A stretch of DNA of 64,000 bases, taken from positions 5,641 through 69,640 of the forward strand of contig CABUSV010000013.1 of the NCBI GenBank assembly GCA_902494345.1, in the 5' to 3' direction. Positions 35,818 to 44,956 of this stretch are shown here, piece by piece. Each line of letters starts with the position of its first letter. The stretch's first letter is position 1. The notes below the pieces were generated by a model. The model did not search any database, was not told the DNA's origin, and saw nothing but the letters and a program-made list of their open reading frames with translations. The stretch comes from an uncultured Collinsella sp. (GTDB taxonomy: Bacteria > Actinomycetota > Coriobacteriia > Coriobacteriales > Coriobacteriaceae). The position numbers were made by a program, and so were the translations under genes.

Positions 35818-37254
35818 ATGCCGAATGTCCCCACGATCACCCCGGGCCCAGATGATACCGAGCGCACGCCCGAAGGTGCCACCGAAACGATTCCTCTGAT
35901 TACAAACGTACATGCCGACAAGCAGAGCGAACGCACGAACGATACGGCCGAGATTTCCGATGAAGAGGCGTATGCCAAGCTCAAGGCAAAACGTGCCGAA
36001 CGTCGACGCAAAAAGCTGATTCGACGCGGTATTGCCGCCGGCGTCATAGGTGCCATCGCGCTCATTTCCATTGTCGCAACCCTGGTTATCAATGCGCAGC
36101 CACAGGGCGCTAGCGGTCCTGTGACCGACATGGTGACCGAGGGCACGTTTACCACAACGGTCGAGGCGAAAGGCCAGCTCAAACCCATTTCGTCCTCAGT
36201 GGTCTCCCCTTCTGTCGACGGTACGGTCGATTCGATCAACGTGCAGGCAGGCCAATCCGTCAACGAGGGCGACGTGCTTATGACCATTAAAAACGACGAG
36301 CTCGACCGCAACGTTGCCGAGGCGCAGCGTGCAGTTGCAGCCGCCCAGGAAGACCTCACCAACGCGCAGAAAGCCGCCGCTGCCGCGCAGGCCACCCCAA
36401 CGACGGACGTCGATGGAGCTTCCGCAGCGGCTGGCGTCTCCGCCGCATCAGCGGATACGAATGCCGTATCGGCCGCGCAGCGCAGCCTCGCATCGGCCCA
36501 GGCAAACCTCGATCAGGCGAACGCCAAGGCAGCCAGCCGTACGGTCACGGCCCCGAGCTCGGGCAGCATCGTGGAGCTCAACGCCAAGGTGGGCGCCACG
36601 GTAACAGGCGGCATGATCATGGGCGAAAGCGACACGAGCAGCGGCAAGCAGTGCATGCAGATCGCCGACCTATCCAAGATGAAGGTGACCGTGCAAGTGG
36701 GCGAAAAGGACATCGCCAAGATCGCCGTTGGGCAGAGCACCAACGTCACGTATCCCGCGTTTCCCGATATCGTGAGCCAGGGCACCGTCACGGCTATCGC
36801 GTCGGTGGCAAACTCCGACGCCGCCAACGGTGGCGGCGGCAGCGTGACCTTTAACGTCGACATCCTCATCGAGGCGCCCGACGCGCGCCTGAAGCCGGGC
36901 ATGACGGCCGAGGTCTCGGTGGTGACCGAGCAGCTCGACGACGTGGTGATGGTGCCGACGATGGCGCTCATGACCGAAGACGGCGAACACTATTACGTCA
37001 ACGTGGCAACCGATGACGAAAGCAAGGATACGCGCCGCGTGAAGGTGACCGTCGTGACGCAAAACGACAACGAAGCCGTAGTCGGCAAGACACAGGTCAA
37101 GCGCGACGACCAGGGCAACGAGATCAACCCTGGCGTACCCACAACCAAACTGCGCGATGGTGACACGCTCGTCATGGACACCGGAGCGGACGCAACGGCT
37201 GACGGCGGCTACAGCGCGGATTCGGGCAGCATGTCTGCTGATGAGGGCATGTAA
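35818..37254 (+). CDS. Efflux adaptor protein (MacA/HlyD family)
   Basis: A 478-residue membrane-fusion-type adaptor that works with the ABC transporter encoded next. About 70 acidic and basic residues precede one membrane helix (GIAAGVIGAIALISIVATLVI). Then come a biotinyl-lipoyl-like half (SPSVDGTVDSINVQAGQSVNEGD), an alpha-helical hairpin rich in Ala and Gln (AEAQRAVAAAQEDLTNAQKA), the second lipoyl half (TVTAPSSGSIVELNAKVG) and a beta-barrel domain with MTAEVSVVTEQLDDVVMVPTMA. The C-terminus is a Gly/Ser/Asp tail. The ATG at 35818 has AAAGGAG six bases upstream. The next gene starts inside its TAATG stop. Confidence 0.9.
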   Translation: MPNVPTITPGPDDTERTPEGATETIPLITNVHADKQSERTNDTAEISDEEAYAKLKAKRAERRRKKLIRRGIAAGVIGAIALISIVATLVINAQPQGASGPVTDMVTEGTFTTTVEAKGQLKPISSSVVSPSVDGTVDSINVQAGQSVNEGDVLMTIKNDELDRNVAEAQRAVAAAQEDLTNAQKAAAAAQATPTTDVDGASAAAGVSAASADTNAVSAAQRSLASAQANLDQANAKAASRTVTAPSSGSIVELNAKVGATVTGGMIMGESDTSSGKQCMQIADLSKMKVTVQVGEKDIAKIAVGQSTNVTYPAFPDIVSQGTVTAIASVANSDAANGGGGSVTFNVDILIEAPDARLKPGMTAEVSVVTEQLDDVVMVPTMALMTEDGEHYYVNVATDDESKDTRRVKVTVVTQNDNEAVVGKTQVKRDDQGNEINPGVPTTKLRDGDTLVMDTGADATADGGYSADSGSMSADEGM

Positions 37255-38027
37255 TGCGTCCCGTTATCGACATCCGCAACGTGCACCGCATTTTTGAGAG
37301 CGAGGCGGGGTGCGCCCACATCCTGCACAACGTGAGCCTGGCGGTAAATCCCGGCGAATTCGTCGCTATCACTGGCCCCTCGGGTTCGGGCAAATCAACG
37401 CTCATGAACATCCTAGGCTGCCTGGATAAGCCGACGGCGGGCGACTACTACCTGCAAGGGATCAACGTGGCCGAGCTTGACGATGACGAGCTCACCGAAG
37501 TTCGCGCCCTGAGCATTGGCTTTGTCTTTCAGAGCTTCAACCTGCTGCCGCGCCTGTCGGTTATCGAAAACGTCATGCTGCCGTTGGCCTACACCAATGT
37601 GCCCCGAAGCCAGCGGGAAATGCGCGCCGTGCACGCGCTGCAGGCCGTCACGCTACCGGTCGACCACTGGGACCACCGCATATCCGAGCTCTCGGGCGGC
37701 CAGATGCAGCGTGTCGCCATCGCGCGCGCCCTTGTCAATGACCCGCCCATCATCCTGGCCGATGAGCCGACGGGAAACCTGGACTCCGCAACCGGAGCGC
37801 TCGTCATGGAAACATTCCACAAGCTTCAGGAGCGCGGCAAGACCATCGTGCTCATCACACACGACCCCGGCATCGCCGCCGAAGCCGACCGCGCCGTGAC
37901 CATCCGCGACGGCCGCATCCATGACGGCGCGTATATTCCACATGCACCGAAGACCCTACGCAGCGCCGTAGATAGCCTGCCCATGATTTCCGCCTCCGCC
38001 AACCCGCTGAAAGGAGTGGTGGCATGA
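37254..38027 (+). CDS. MacB-type ABC transporter, ATP-binding subunit
   Basis: A 257-residue ATPase of the LolD/MacB family that powers export of peptides, lipids or macrolide-like compounds. Walker A is TGPSGSGKST near residue 43, signature LSGGQMQRVAIARAL near 145, Walker B IILADEPTGNLD near 168, and the H-loop Thr-His follows. The C-terminal 30 residues extend past the usual domain end. The ATG overlaps the adaptor stop (TAATG) and the stop overlaps the permease start (ATGA), so all three genes are translationally coupled. Confidence 0.95.
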   Translation: MRPVIDIRNVHRIFESEAGCAHILHNVSLAVNPGEFVAITGPSGSGKSTLMNILGCLDKPTAGDYYLQGINVAELDDDELTEVRALSIGFVFQSFNLLPRLSVIENVMLPLAYTNVPRSQREMRAVHALQAVTLPVDHWDHRISELSGGQMQRVAIARALVNDPPIILADEPTGNLDSATGALVMETFHKLQERGKTIVLITHDPGIAAEADRAVTIRDGRIHDGAYIPHAPKTLRSAVDSLPMISASANPLKGVVA

Positions 38028-39238
38028 GCGCCCGCGATCTCATCCAGGAAGCCCTTCACTCGCTCGAGGCCAACAAGGGCCGCAGCCTGCTCACCATCCT
38101 GGGCATCGTCATTGGCATCGCCTCGGTTATCGCCATGACCTCACTCATCGGCGGCATCCAAAACACCCTGGTCAACAGCCTGGGCCTCAATGCGGCACGC
38201 ATGGTGCAAATCTATTCGTCGCAAGAACTCACCGAGTCGGACATCGAGAAGCTTCAAAAACTGGTGCCGCAGATAGAGCAGATCGGCATTGTCGACAGCG
38301 CGTATACCGAGTACAAGACCGGCGATAAAAGCTATACCGTCATGGCACAGGGTGTCGATAGCGACATGCTCGACGCCGTGGGGGCCAGCAAGCTCGTTGC
38401 GGGGCGCACCTATTCCCAGGCCGAGTCCCAATCAGGCTCGCGCGTGGCGCTCATCAGCCGCGGCGGCGCCGATCAGCTTTACGGCAACGAACAGGATGCG
38501 CTGGGGAAAACCATCAAGGTGTCCAACGGCGAGGTGCAGATTGTAGGCGTGATTGATGGCGGCAGCGACTCCATGGGCTCGCTCACGCTGTATATGCCAC
38601 GCGAAACCATCGCCGGGCTGTTTGGCGACGAGAATCCTTCATTCCCCAGTGTGACGGCACTTGCCGCCGAGGGCACGGACATGGATGAGCTTTGTAAGAC
38701 CATCGAGTCCAAGGTGCGCGCGATGAAGGGCATCGCGGAGGAGAATGAGTACGACAGTGTATCGGCGACATCCATGAAAAGCGCCATCGATGCACTCAAC
38801 TCCTTTATGGGCGCGTTCTCGCTCATCATGGGTGCTGTCGCCAGCATCTCGCTGCTTGTCGGCGGTATCGGCATTATGAATATGATGCTTACCAACGTAA
38901 CGGAGCGCATTCGCGAGATCGGCATCCGCCGCGCTCTGGGCGCCAGTCGTCGCGATATCACCGCGCAGTTTTTGGCCGAGTCCTCGGCGCTGTGCGTGAC
39001 CGGCGGACTGTTGGGTGTCCTGATTGGCTATCTGCTGGCCTGGGGCCTCGCGATGTTTGCCTCCGGATCCGGGATTCTTGGCGAGCTCGGAGCCAGCGGG
39101 CAAATCACACCGAGCTTTTCAATCGCCACGGTGCTGCTGGCCTTCGCCGTCTCCGTCGGCATCGGCGTAATCTTTGGCTTCTATCCCGCTCGCCGCGCAG
39201 CAAAGCTAAACCCGGTGGAGTGCCTACGCTACCAGTAA
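38024..39238 (+). CDS. MacB-type ABC transporter permease (FtsX fold)
   Basis: A 404-residue MacB-like permease. The first membrane helix (SLLTILGIVIGIASVIAMTS) is near residues 20-40. A large extracytoplasmic domain covers about residues 45-270, and three further helices follow in the FtsX domain (LIMGAVASISLLVGGIGIMNMML, then two near residues 320-385). The motif TNVTERIREIGIRRALGASRRDI is the coupling helix of this family. With the adaptor and ATPase it makes a complete tripartite-like exporter adapted to a Gram-positive envelope. The substrate is unknown. The gene ends 13 bases before a palindromic repeat. Confidence 0.93.
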   Translation: MSARDLIQEALHSLEANKGRSLLTILGIVIGIASVIAMTSLIGGIQNTLVNSLGLNAARMVQIYSSQELTESDIEKLQKLVPQIEQIGIVDSAYTEYKTGDKSYTVMAQGVDSDMLDAVGASKLVAGRTYSQAESQSGSRVALISRGGADQLYGNEQDALGKTIKVSNGEVQIVGVIDGGSDSMGSLTLYMPRETIAGLFGDENPSFPSVTALAAEGTDMDELCKTIESKVRAMKGIAEENEYDSVSATSMKSAIDALNSFMGAFSLIMGAVASISLLVGGIGIMNMMLTNVTERIREIGIRRALGASRRDITAQFLAESSALCVTGGLLGVLIGYLLAWGLAMFASGSGILGELGASGQITPSFSIATVLLAFAVSVGIGVIFGFYPARRAAKLNPVECLRYQ

Positions 39239-39251
39239 GTCACCACCAAAA

Positions 39252-39316
39252 AGTTGCGGTGAATTAGGAACCGAATATGCTATCTAGCAGCAAACAGACA
39301 CTATTTCACCGCAACT
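39252..39316. repeat. Palindromic repeat element, copy 2, at the left edge of the cobalamin island
   Basis: AGTTGCGGTGAATTA (39252-39266) and TATTTCACCGCAACT (39302-39316) repeat the arms of the element at 23045-23111 with one mismatch, while the loop sequence differs. It lies between the converging permease gene and cbiJ, exactly where base composition changes. Confidence 0.75.
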
Positions 39317-39325
39317 GATTGAAGG

Positions 39326-39352
39326 GCCCTAGGCGCGGCGAGCGCCTAGGGC
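39326..39352 (-). terminator. GC hairpin overlapping the cbiJ stop
   Basis: GCCCTAGGCGC (39326-39336) pairs perfectly with GCGCCTAGGGC (39342-39352) around a five-base loop and includes the last codons and stop of cbiJ. No T-run follows on the minus strand, so termination may be weak or may rely on the adjacent palindrome. Confidence 0.5.
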
Positions 39353-40119
39353 GCGAACTCCCGTAAGAGCGCGTCTTCCACTTCCCGAAGCGAAAGGGCC
39401 CCGCCTCCCTCGGCGGGACGGGTGACCACGATGCAGCGCGCTCCCACGGCGCGCACTGCGGCGAGCTTCTCAGCCGTGCCGCCTGCGGTTCCCGAGTCCT
39501 TAGTCACAAGCCACTGGGCGCCCACCTGCCGAAGCATCGCCTCGTTGAGCTCGCGGGTGAAGGGCCCCTGCATGCCGATGACGTGCGACGGCGAAAACCC
39601 CGCGTCGATGCACTTCGTTATAGCACCGGGCAGCGGGAGCACACGCACGAAGAAGCGCTCCGCGAAATCGGTGACGCACGTGTAGGGAGCAAGCTCCTTG
39701 CTCCCCGTCGTGAGAAGCGCGCGACCCGGGTTCTCGGAGAGAAAGCGCGCCGCGCAGGCGATCGACGCGACCGACACGACGCCTTTGGGCAGCGCCTCGA
39801 CCGGGCGCGCAAGGCGCAGGCATCGTGCACCCACGGCGAGCGAAGCGGCCCGGATGTTGCCGCTTGCGAGCGTAGCGAAGGGATGCGTGGCGTCGACGAC
39901 GATGCGCGCACCGGAAAGCTCGCGCTCCATGTCGGCTTCGTCGAGCCTGCCCGCATGCACCTCGATGCCCGGAAGCTCGCCCAAAAGCTCGCCTCCGTAC
40001 TCGGTTGCCGCGTAGGCACGGGCGGGGATGCCCGCCCCGCTCGCCCATTCGCACAGAAGGCGGCCCTCGGTGGTGCCGGCGAAGATGCGCAGCGCCGGCA
40101 CGGATGCGGGGGCCGTCAC
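39346..40119 (-). CDS. cbiJ: Cobalt-precorrin-6A reductase
   Basis: A 257-residue CobK/CbiJ reductase that uses NAD(P)H to reduce the macrocycle of (cobalt-)precorrin-6A. Family features are LRIFAGTTEGRLLCEW at the N-terminus, AATEYGGELL, VVDATHPFA near residue 75 and IGMQGPFTRELN near 185, with VTKDSGTAGGTAEK close behind. The GTG at 40119 overlaps the cbiC stop as GTGA. A longer in-frame reading to 40389 only covers the antisense-like frame of cbiC and lacks homology. It is the last gene of the 17-gene cobalamin operon. cobK is the aerobic-pathway name. Confidence 0.92.
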   Translation of the reverse strand: MTAPASVPALRIFAGTTEGRLLCEWASGAGIPARAYAATEYGGELLGELPGIEVHAGRLDEADMERELSGARIVVDATHPFATLASGNIRAASLAVGARCLRLARPVEALPKGVVSVASIACAARFLSENPGRALLTTGSKELAPYTCVTDFAERFFVRVLPLPGAITKCIDAGFSPSHVIGMQGPFTRELNEAMLRQVGAQWLVTKDSGTAGGTAEKLAAVRAVGARCIVVTRPAEGGGALSLREVEDALLREFAP

Positions 40120-40757
40120 TTCGCGCCACCCGTGCGCGTGATCTGGTAGAGCAGCGCGTTCATAATGGCGGCCGCCACGGTCGAGCCGCCCTTGCGACCC
40201 CTCGCGACGATGGCCGGCACGCGTCGCGCGAGTAGCTCCTCTTTCGCCTCGACCACGTTCACAAACCCGACCGGCACCCCAACGACGAGCGCGGGCGCGA
40301 TCTTCCCCGCGTCCATGAGCTCGGCGAGGCGCAGAAGTGCTGTGGGAGCGTTGCCGACGGCCACGATGAGCGGACCCTCGATGCCGCAAGCTTTGTCCAT
40401 GCTCGCAACGGCGCGAGTCGTGCCCGCGGCGCGCGCAGCCGCGGCGACATCAGGGTCGGCCATGTAGCACACGGCCTTGCAGCCGAGCTTCGCGAGCGCG
40501 GGCTTGCTTATGCCTGCGAGCGCCATGTTCGTGTCGGTGAGCACCGTGGCCCCTGTGCGCAGTGCGTCGAGCGCACAGTGCGCGGCATCATGGGTGAACA
40601 CGAGGGAATCGGCGTACGAGAAGTCGGCAGTGGTGTGGATGACGCGCTTCACGACGGGCTCCTCGAGCGGCGGGAACGTGCGGCCGCCAAGCTCTTCGGT
40701 GATGATCTCGAAGCTGCGCCGCTCGATGTCGCCGGGCGCCATCTCCTTGGAATCCAT
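40116..40757 (-). CDS. cbiC: Cobalt-precorrin-8 methylmutase
   Basis: A 213-residue precorrin-8X methylmutase that moves a methyl group from C11 to C12 to give hydrogenobyrinate or its cobalt form. Recognisable parts are RRSFEIITEELG near residue 12, VKRVIHTTADFSYADSLVF near 37 with the catalytic His, TDTNMALAGISKPAL and VGVPVGFVNVVEAKEEL. The length is standard. The ATG directly abuts the cobO stop, and its own stop overlaps cbiJ. In the pathway it acts right after CbiET and before amidation by CbiA. Confidence 0.95.
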   Translation of the reverse strand: MDSKEMAPGDIERRSFEIITEELGGRTFPPLEEPVVKRVIHTTADFSYADSLVFTHDAAHCALDALRTGATVLTDTNMALAGISKPALAKLGCKAVCYMADPDVAAAARAAGTTRAVASMDKACGIEGPLIVAVGNAPTALLRLAELMDAGKIAPALVVGVPVGFVNVVEAKEELLARRVPAIVARGRKGGSTVAAAIMNALLYQITRTGGAK

Positions 40758-41273
40758 CTAGTACTCCACTCCTTCCCTTGCACATATCCCCTGAGAGTAG
40801 GGGTGTTTCTCGCACCGCATCTCGGTTATGTAGTCAGCCTTCTCCACGATCTTGCGGGAAGGCGCGCGCCCGGTGAGCGCTACTTCGACGCCGCGCGCGG
40901 ACATATCGAGCGCGCGGTCCACGAGCGCCTCGTCGACAAGCCCCTTCGAAAGCGCGTCGAGCGCCTCATCGAGCACGAGCAGCCCCTCCTGAGCGCCCTC
41001 GAGCTCGGCGAGCGCGGAAGCGAGGTTCCCATCGTGCAGCTCGCACGTCGCGGCAAGTTCTTCCGACGTCATCGACCAGGTAAACTTGTCCGACACCTTC
41101 CCCGCGAACACGGGCACGCCGAAATGCTCGGCGAGCAGGCGCGCCTCCCCGCTTTCGCCGTCTTTCAGGAACTGCACGACGACGACGCGGCGGCCTGCGG
41201 CGAGCATGCGAAGGGCGAGGCCCATCGCCGCCGTGGTCTTGCCTTTGCCGTCGCCATGATACACGTGGATCAT
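40758..41273 (-). CDS. cobO: Cob(I)yrinic acid a,c-diamide adenosyltransferase
   Basis: A 171-residue CobA/CobO/BtuR-type enzyme that attaches the 5'-deoxyadenosyl group of ATP to the corrinoid cobalt. The P-loop is MIHVYHGDGKGKTTAAMG at the N-terminus. VVVVQFLKDGESGEARLL, LLVLDEALDALSKGL and a C-terminal ALTGRAPSRKIVEKADYITEM are all typical. The protein is slightly shorter than E. coli BtuR, with the N-terminal extension missing. The ATG overlaps the cbiP stop as ATGA. It provides adenosylation within the island itself. Confidence 0.95.
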   Translation of the reverse strand: MIHVYHGDGKGKTTAAMGLALRMLAAGRRVVVVQFLKDGESGEARLLAEHFGVPVFAGKVSDKFTWSMTSEELAATCELHDGNLASALAELEGAQEGLLVLDEALDALSKGLVDEALVDRALDMSARGVEVALTGRAPSRKIVEKADYITEMRCEKHPYSQGICAREGVEY

Positions 41274-42769
41274 ACGCCCTCCTCGATAATGCGGTAGACA
41301 TACTCCATGTCGAGCGCCCCGCGCACGACGTCGGCCAGGCGGTCAAACTCGCGCGCACGGTGATCGGCTGCGGACGCTGCGCCCGCAGCACCCACGACGC
41401 TCTCGGGCAGGCCGCGCATGCGCGCGAGCGAGCGCGCGAGGGCGAGCGCCACCCCCGGTTCGTCGAACAGGCCGTGGAGATAGGTTCCGAACACGTTTCC
41501 GCAGGCCGCGCCTTCTGGTTTGCCGCCAATCGTGCCCGCAGGGGCGCAGGAGACGATCGTTTCGCCGTCGTGAATCTCGTACCCGCGAGCCGTCATGCCG
41601 TTCCACACCGAGAACGCGCCTTGGGCGCCCGTGATTCGAAGCTCCGACTGGGCAAGGCGCTTTTCCTCCTTGAACACCGTACTTGCAGGGATGAGCCCGA
41701 GCCCGCGCGCGGTGCCAGCGCCTTCCCTGCCGTGCGGGTCGGAAAGCTCGTCTCCCAAAAGCTGGTAGCCTCCGCATATGCCGAGCACCGGCGTGCCCGC
41801 GCCCGAAAGCGCGCGTACACAGGCTCCGATGCCGCTAGCCGCAAGCCAGCGCGCGTCGTCGAGCGTGGTCTTCGAGCCTGGGAGCACCACCAGGTCGGGT
41901 CGGCCCAGATCGGTCGTCGAGGAAACATAGCGCACGCCCACGCCGGGCACGCGCGAAAGCGGGTCGAAGTCGGTGAAGTTCGACAGATGCGGAAGGCGCA
42001 CGACGGCGACGTCGATGACGCCGCGCGCCTCGCGGGCAGATAGGCGCGGCGCGAGCGAGTCCTCGTCGTCCAGGTCGAGCGTAAGATACGGCACGACCCC
42101 CACGACGGGAACCCCGCACATCTTCTCGAGCGGGGCCAAACCCGGGCGCAGGATTTCCACATCGCCGCGGAACTTATTTACCACAAGACCCCGCAAAAGC
42201 GCGCAATCCTCGGGCGCAAAGAGCGCGACCGTGCCGTAGAGCTGGGCAAACACCCCGCCTGGATCGATGTCGCCCACGAGCAGCACGGGGGAGGACACGG
42301 CGCGCGCGAGCCCCATGTTGACGATGTCGTTTTCGGAAAGGTTGATTTCGGCGGGGCTGCCGGCGCCCTCGATGACGATGACGTCGTTTTCCTCCGCGAG
42401 CGAATCGAACGCCTCCAAAATCTGCGGCATGAGCGCCTTCTTTCGCGCGAAGTAGTCCCTCGCAGCGAAGGCTCCCTGCGCCTTGCCGGCCACGATGAGC
42501 TGGCTTCGGTGGTCGCTTTCGGGCTTGAGCAGAATGGGGTTCATGCGCACGTCGGGCGCGATGCCGCACGCCTCGGCCTGCATGATCTGGGCGCGCCCCA
42601 TCTCGAGCCCGTCGGCCGTGACACCGCTGTTGAGCGCCATGTTCTGGCTCTTGAAGGGAGCCACGCGCAGGCCGTCCTGCGAAAGCACACGGCACAGCCC
42701 CGCCGCAAGCAGGCTCTTCCCCGCGTTCGACATGGTGCCCTGGATCATGATGGGCTTCGCCCTACCCAC
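41270..42769 (-). CDS. cbiP: Cobyric acid synthase
   Basis: A 499-residue glutamine-dependent amidase that converts adenosylcobyrinate a,c-diamide to cobyric acid by amidating b, d, e and g side chains. The N-terminal ATPase domain begins IMIQGTMSNAGKSLLAAGLCRVL, followed by FKSQNMALNSGV and IEGAGSPAEINL. The C-terminal glutamine amidotransferase-like domain has PVLGICGGYQLLGDEL with the nucleophile Cys and a YLHGLFDEPG segment with the catalytic His. The GTG at 42769 has AAGGAGG nine bases upstream and lies within the end of cobD. Longer readings add low-quality sequence. Confidence 0.95.
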   Translation of the reverse strand: MGRAKPIMIQGTMSNAGKSLLAAGLCRVLSQDGLRVAPFKSQNMALNSGVTADGLEMGRAQIMQAEACGIAPDVRMNPILLKPESDHRSQLIVAGKAQGAFAARDYFARKKALMPQILEAFDSLAEENDVIVIEGAGSPAEINLSENDIVNMGLARAVSSPVLLVGDIDPGGVFAQLYGTVALFAPEDCALLRGLVVNKFRGDVEILRPGLAPLEKMCGVPVVGVVPYLTLDLDDEDSLAPRLSAREARGVIDVAVVRLPHLSNFTDFDPLSRVPGVGVRYVSSTTDLGRPDLVVLPGSKTTLDDARWLAASGIGACVRALSGAGTPVLGICGGYQLLGDELSDPHGREGAGTARGLGLIPASTVFKEEKRLAQSELRITGAQGAFSVWNGMTARGYEIHDGETIVSCAPAGTIGGKPEGAACGNVFGTYLHGLFDEPGVALALARSLARMRGLPESVVGAAGAASAADHRAREFDRLADVVRGALDMEYVYRIIEEGV

Positions 42770-43985
42770 GGGTATCAACCTCCTTCGCCGAGCCTCGGCC
42801 ATCCGCGCCCGCCATAGCGCCGCTGCAAGAAGCGCCGCCCCGTTCGTCGGGTACGTCTTCGCCCGATGCGCCTTCCGCCCGAAGCGCGCGGCTGAACGCC
42901 ATCGCAAGACGGGCGTTCTCCTTGCGCGTGCGCACCGCGACGCGGCACCAGAAACGGGACAGTACCGAAAACGAGTCGCACGTGCGGACCAAAACCCCCT
43001 GTTTATACAGGCGCTCGGGTATGTCTTTCGCCGGCGTGCGGACTAAAAGGAAGTTCGCATCCGACGGCACGACGGAAAGCCCGAGCGAGGAGAGCTCGTG
43101 GGAAAGCCACGCTCGCTCGTCCGCCAATACATCGCGCGTGCGCGAGACGTATTCGACGTCTTCCAGGGCGGCGATGCCCGCGGCCTCAGCGACCGAGGAG
43201 ACGGGCCACGCCTGCCCCGCCCGGCGAATCCCCTCGATGAGTCGGGCGTTTCCGCTGATCAGATAACCCAACCGCAACCCTGCCATTCCGTAGAGCTTGG
43301 TGAACGCGGAGAGCACGGCCACATGGCGCGAACACGCGGCGCGTGCGGCCACACTCCTTTCGCGGGCGTCGGGCGCAAATCCGAGGAAGCACTCGTCCAC
43401 GACGAGCAGCGCGCCCACCTGCTCGCAGCGGCATGCCGCGGCATCGATCACGCGGGGGTCGACGAGGCGCCCCGTCGGGTTGTTCGGATTGCAGAGGTAT
43501 GCCACGTCTCCCGGCCCCTCGATCGCGCGGGCGAAGGAGGCGGGCACGTCGAAGTCGTCCGCTTCGGAGAGCGGGAACTCCTGCACGCATGCGCCGTAGT
43601 ACGATGCCGCCTCCGCATATTCAGAGAACGTCGGCGCGCACACGACGATGCGTTTCGGGCGCACCGCCGCGGCGAGCCGCCAGATGATGTCGGACGCGCC
43701 CGCGCCGCAGACGATAGTATCTTCGGGAATGCCCTGGGCGCGCGCTAGGGCGCGGACGAGGGCGATGCTTTCCCTATCGGGGTAGGCGTCGATTCGAGAA
43801 AGCGCCTTGCAAGCTGCGGCGACGGCGCGCGGCGAGGGGCCTGCCGGATTCACGTTCACCGAGAAGTCGATGAGGTCGGAGGCGCCCCCTTCGCAAGCGA
43901 TGCCGAGCGATTGCGCGCTGCCCCCATGCGTACGGGCGCGAAGGATTCCCCCGGCAGCCCGGGGCGCGGCGTGGTCCCCCCTCAT
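42762..43985 (-). CDS. cobD: L-threonine-O-3-phosphate decarboxylase-like PLP enzyme
   Basis: A 407-residue fold-type I PLP enzyme related to histidinol-phosphate aminotransferase. In this operon it should be CobD, which decarboxylates threonine phosphate to the aminopropanol phosphate arm. Motifs are LIDFSVNVNPAGPSPRAV near residue 30, CNPNNPTGRLVDPRVI, VVDECFLGF and SAFTKLYGMAGLRLGYLI, where Lys binds PLP. An extra C-terminal tail of about 45 residues is Gly/Ala/Ser/Asp-rich and without homology. The ATG overlaps the cbiB stop (ATGA). hisC-like activity is possible but unlikely here. The threonine kinase PduX is not seen nearby. Confidence 0.88.
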   Translation of the reverse strand: MRGDHAAPRAAGGILRARTHGGSAQSLGIACEGGASDLIDFSVNVNPAGPSPRAVAAACKALSRIDAYPDRESIALVRALARAQGIPEDTIVCGAGASDIIWRLAAAVRPKRIVVCAPTFSEYAEAASYYGACVQEFPLSEADDFDVPASFARAIEGPGDVAYLCNPNNPTGRLVDPRVIDAAACRCEQVGALLVVDECFLGFAPDARERSVAARAACSRHVAVLSAFTKLYGMAGLRLGYLISGNARLIEGIRRAGQAWPVSSVAEAAGIAALEDVEYVSRTRDVLADERAWLSHELSSLGLSVVPSDANFLLVRTPAKDIPERLYKQGVLVRTCDSFSVLSRFWCRVAVRTRKENARLAMAFSRALRAEGASGEDVPDERGGASCSGAMAGADGRGSAKEVDTRG

Positions 43986-44956
43986 GCCATCACCCCCACG
44001 GCGAGCACGACCGCCGCGCGCGCGGAGCCGAAGACGACGAGCGCGCATACGGACGCGGCGAGCATGAGCCTTGTCGCCCGGGCGATGTCGCCCCACTCGA
44101 TTTCGCGGGACGCGTCGCCTATCGTCGGTTTCTCAACGAGCTTGCCGAAATACACCGCGGGTCCTGCCAGGCGCAGCCCGAGCGCGCCTGCACACGCTGA
44201 CTCGGTCTGCGCCGCGTTCGGGCTCGCATGGCGACGCCTGTCGCGGCGCCAGATGCGCGCCGCCCCGCGCGCGTCGAGCCCGACGATCGGGCACACGGCG
44301 ATCATGAGCAGGGCCGATAAGCGCGAGGGAATCCAGTTCACCGCATCGTCGAGGCGCGCCGAGGCGCAGCCGAAGTCGATGTAGCGCTCGTTTTTGTAGC
44401 CCACCATGCTGTCGAGCGTGTTCACCGCCTTGTACGCCATGCCCAAGGGCGCACCCCCGATCATAAGGTAGAAAAGCGGCGCGATGACGCCGTCGCTCGC
44501 GTTCTCCGCCACCGTTTCCACGGCGGCGCGCGCGACGCCCTGCTCGTCGAGAACAGACGTGTCGCGTCCCACGATGAGCCCGACGGCTTCGCGCGCCGCG
44601 ACAAGGCCGCCCTTCGAGAACGCGCGGGCCACGGCCAGGCTCTGGCGGCGCAACTCGCATGCCGCGAGAATCTGATAGCTCGCCCATGCCTCGGCCACGA
44701 AGCGCAAGCCGGGGTGAACCATGCCGCAAAGATGCAGGATTCCCCAGGTCAAAAGCCCACACGCAAGCGGAAGCGCCACGGCGAGCACAAGCCCTGCGGC
44801 GCGCGTGCCCGCGGACGTTTGCGGGAATGCGCCCCGCAGGCGGCCTTCGGCCCACGTGATCGCGCGCCCCATGGCGACGACGGGATGGGGAAGCCAGCGC
44901 GGGTCGCCGAAGGCAAGGTCGGCCGCGAACCCGGCGGCGACGACAAGAATCGTCAT
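43982..44956 (-). CDS. cbiB: Adenosylcobinamide-phosphate synthase
   Basis: A 324-residue integral membrane enzyme that joins the aminopropanol (phosphate) arm to adenosylcobyric acid. The N-terminus reads VVAAGFAADLAFGDPRWLPHPVVAMG, the family hallmark. SVLDEQGVARAAVETVAENASDGVIAPLFY near residue 150 and VNTLDSMVGYKNERYIDFG near 195 are the two most conserved segments. About five hydrophobic helices are present. The ATG shares its first base with the stop of the preceding gene (TGATG). A longer in-frame reading to 45235 has no homology and overlaps the phosphatase gene. Confidence 0.94.
   Translation of the reverse strand: MTILVVAAGFAADLAFGDPRWLPHPVVAMGRAITWAEGRLRGAFPQTSAGTRAAGLVLAVALPLACGLLTWGILHLCGMVHPGLRFVAEAWASYQILAACELRRQSLAVARAFSKGGLVAAREAVGLIVGRDTSVLDEQGVARAAVETVAENASDGVIAPLFYLMIGGAPLGMAYKAVNTLDSMVGYKNERYIDFGCASARLDDAVNWIPSRLSALLMIAVCPIVGLDARGAARIWRRDRRRHASPNAAQTESACAGALGLRLAGPAVYFGKLVEKPTIGDASREIEWGDIARATRLMLAASVCALVVFGSARAAVVLAVGVMA

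Noticed and set aside
42762..43985. Calling this gene histidinol-phosphate aminotransferase (hisC)
   Set aside because: Family similarity alone allows it, but it is embedded and overlapping between cbiB and cbiP, where CobD is expected.
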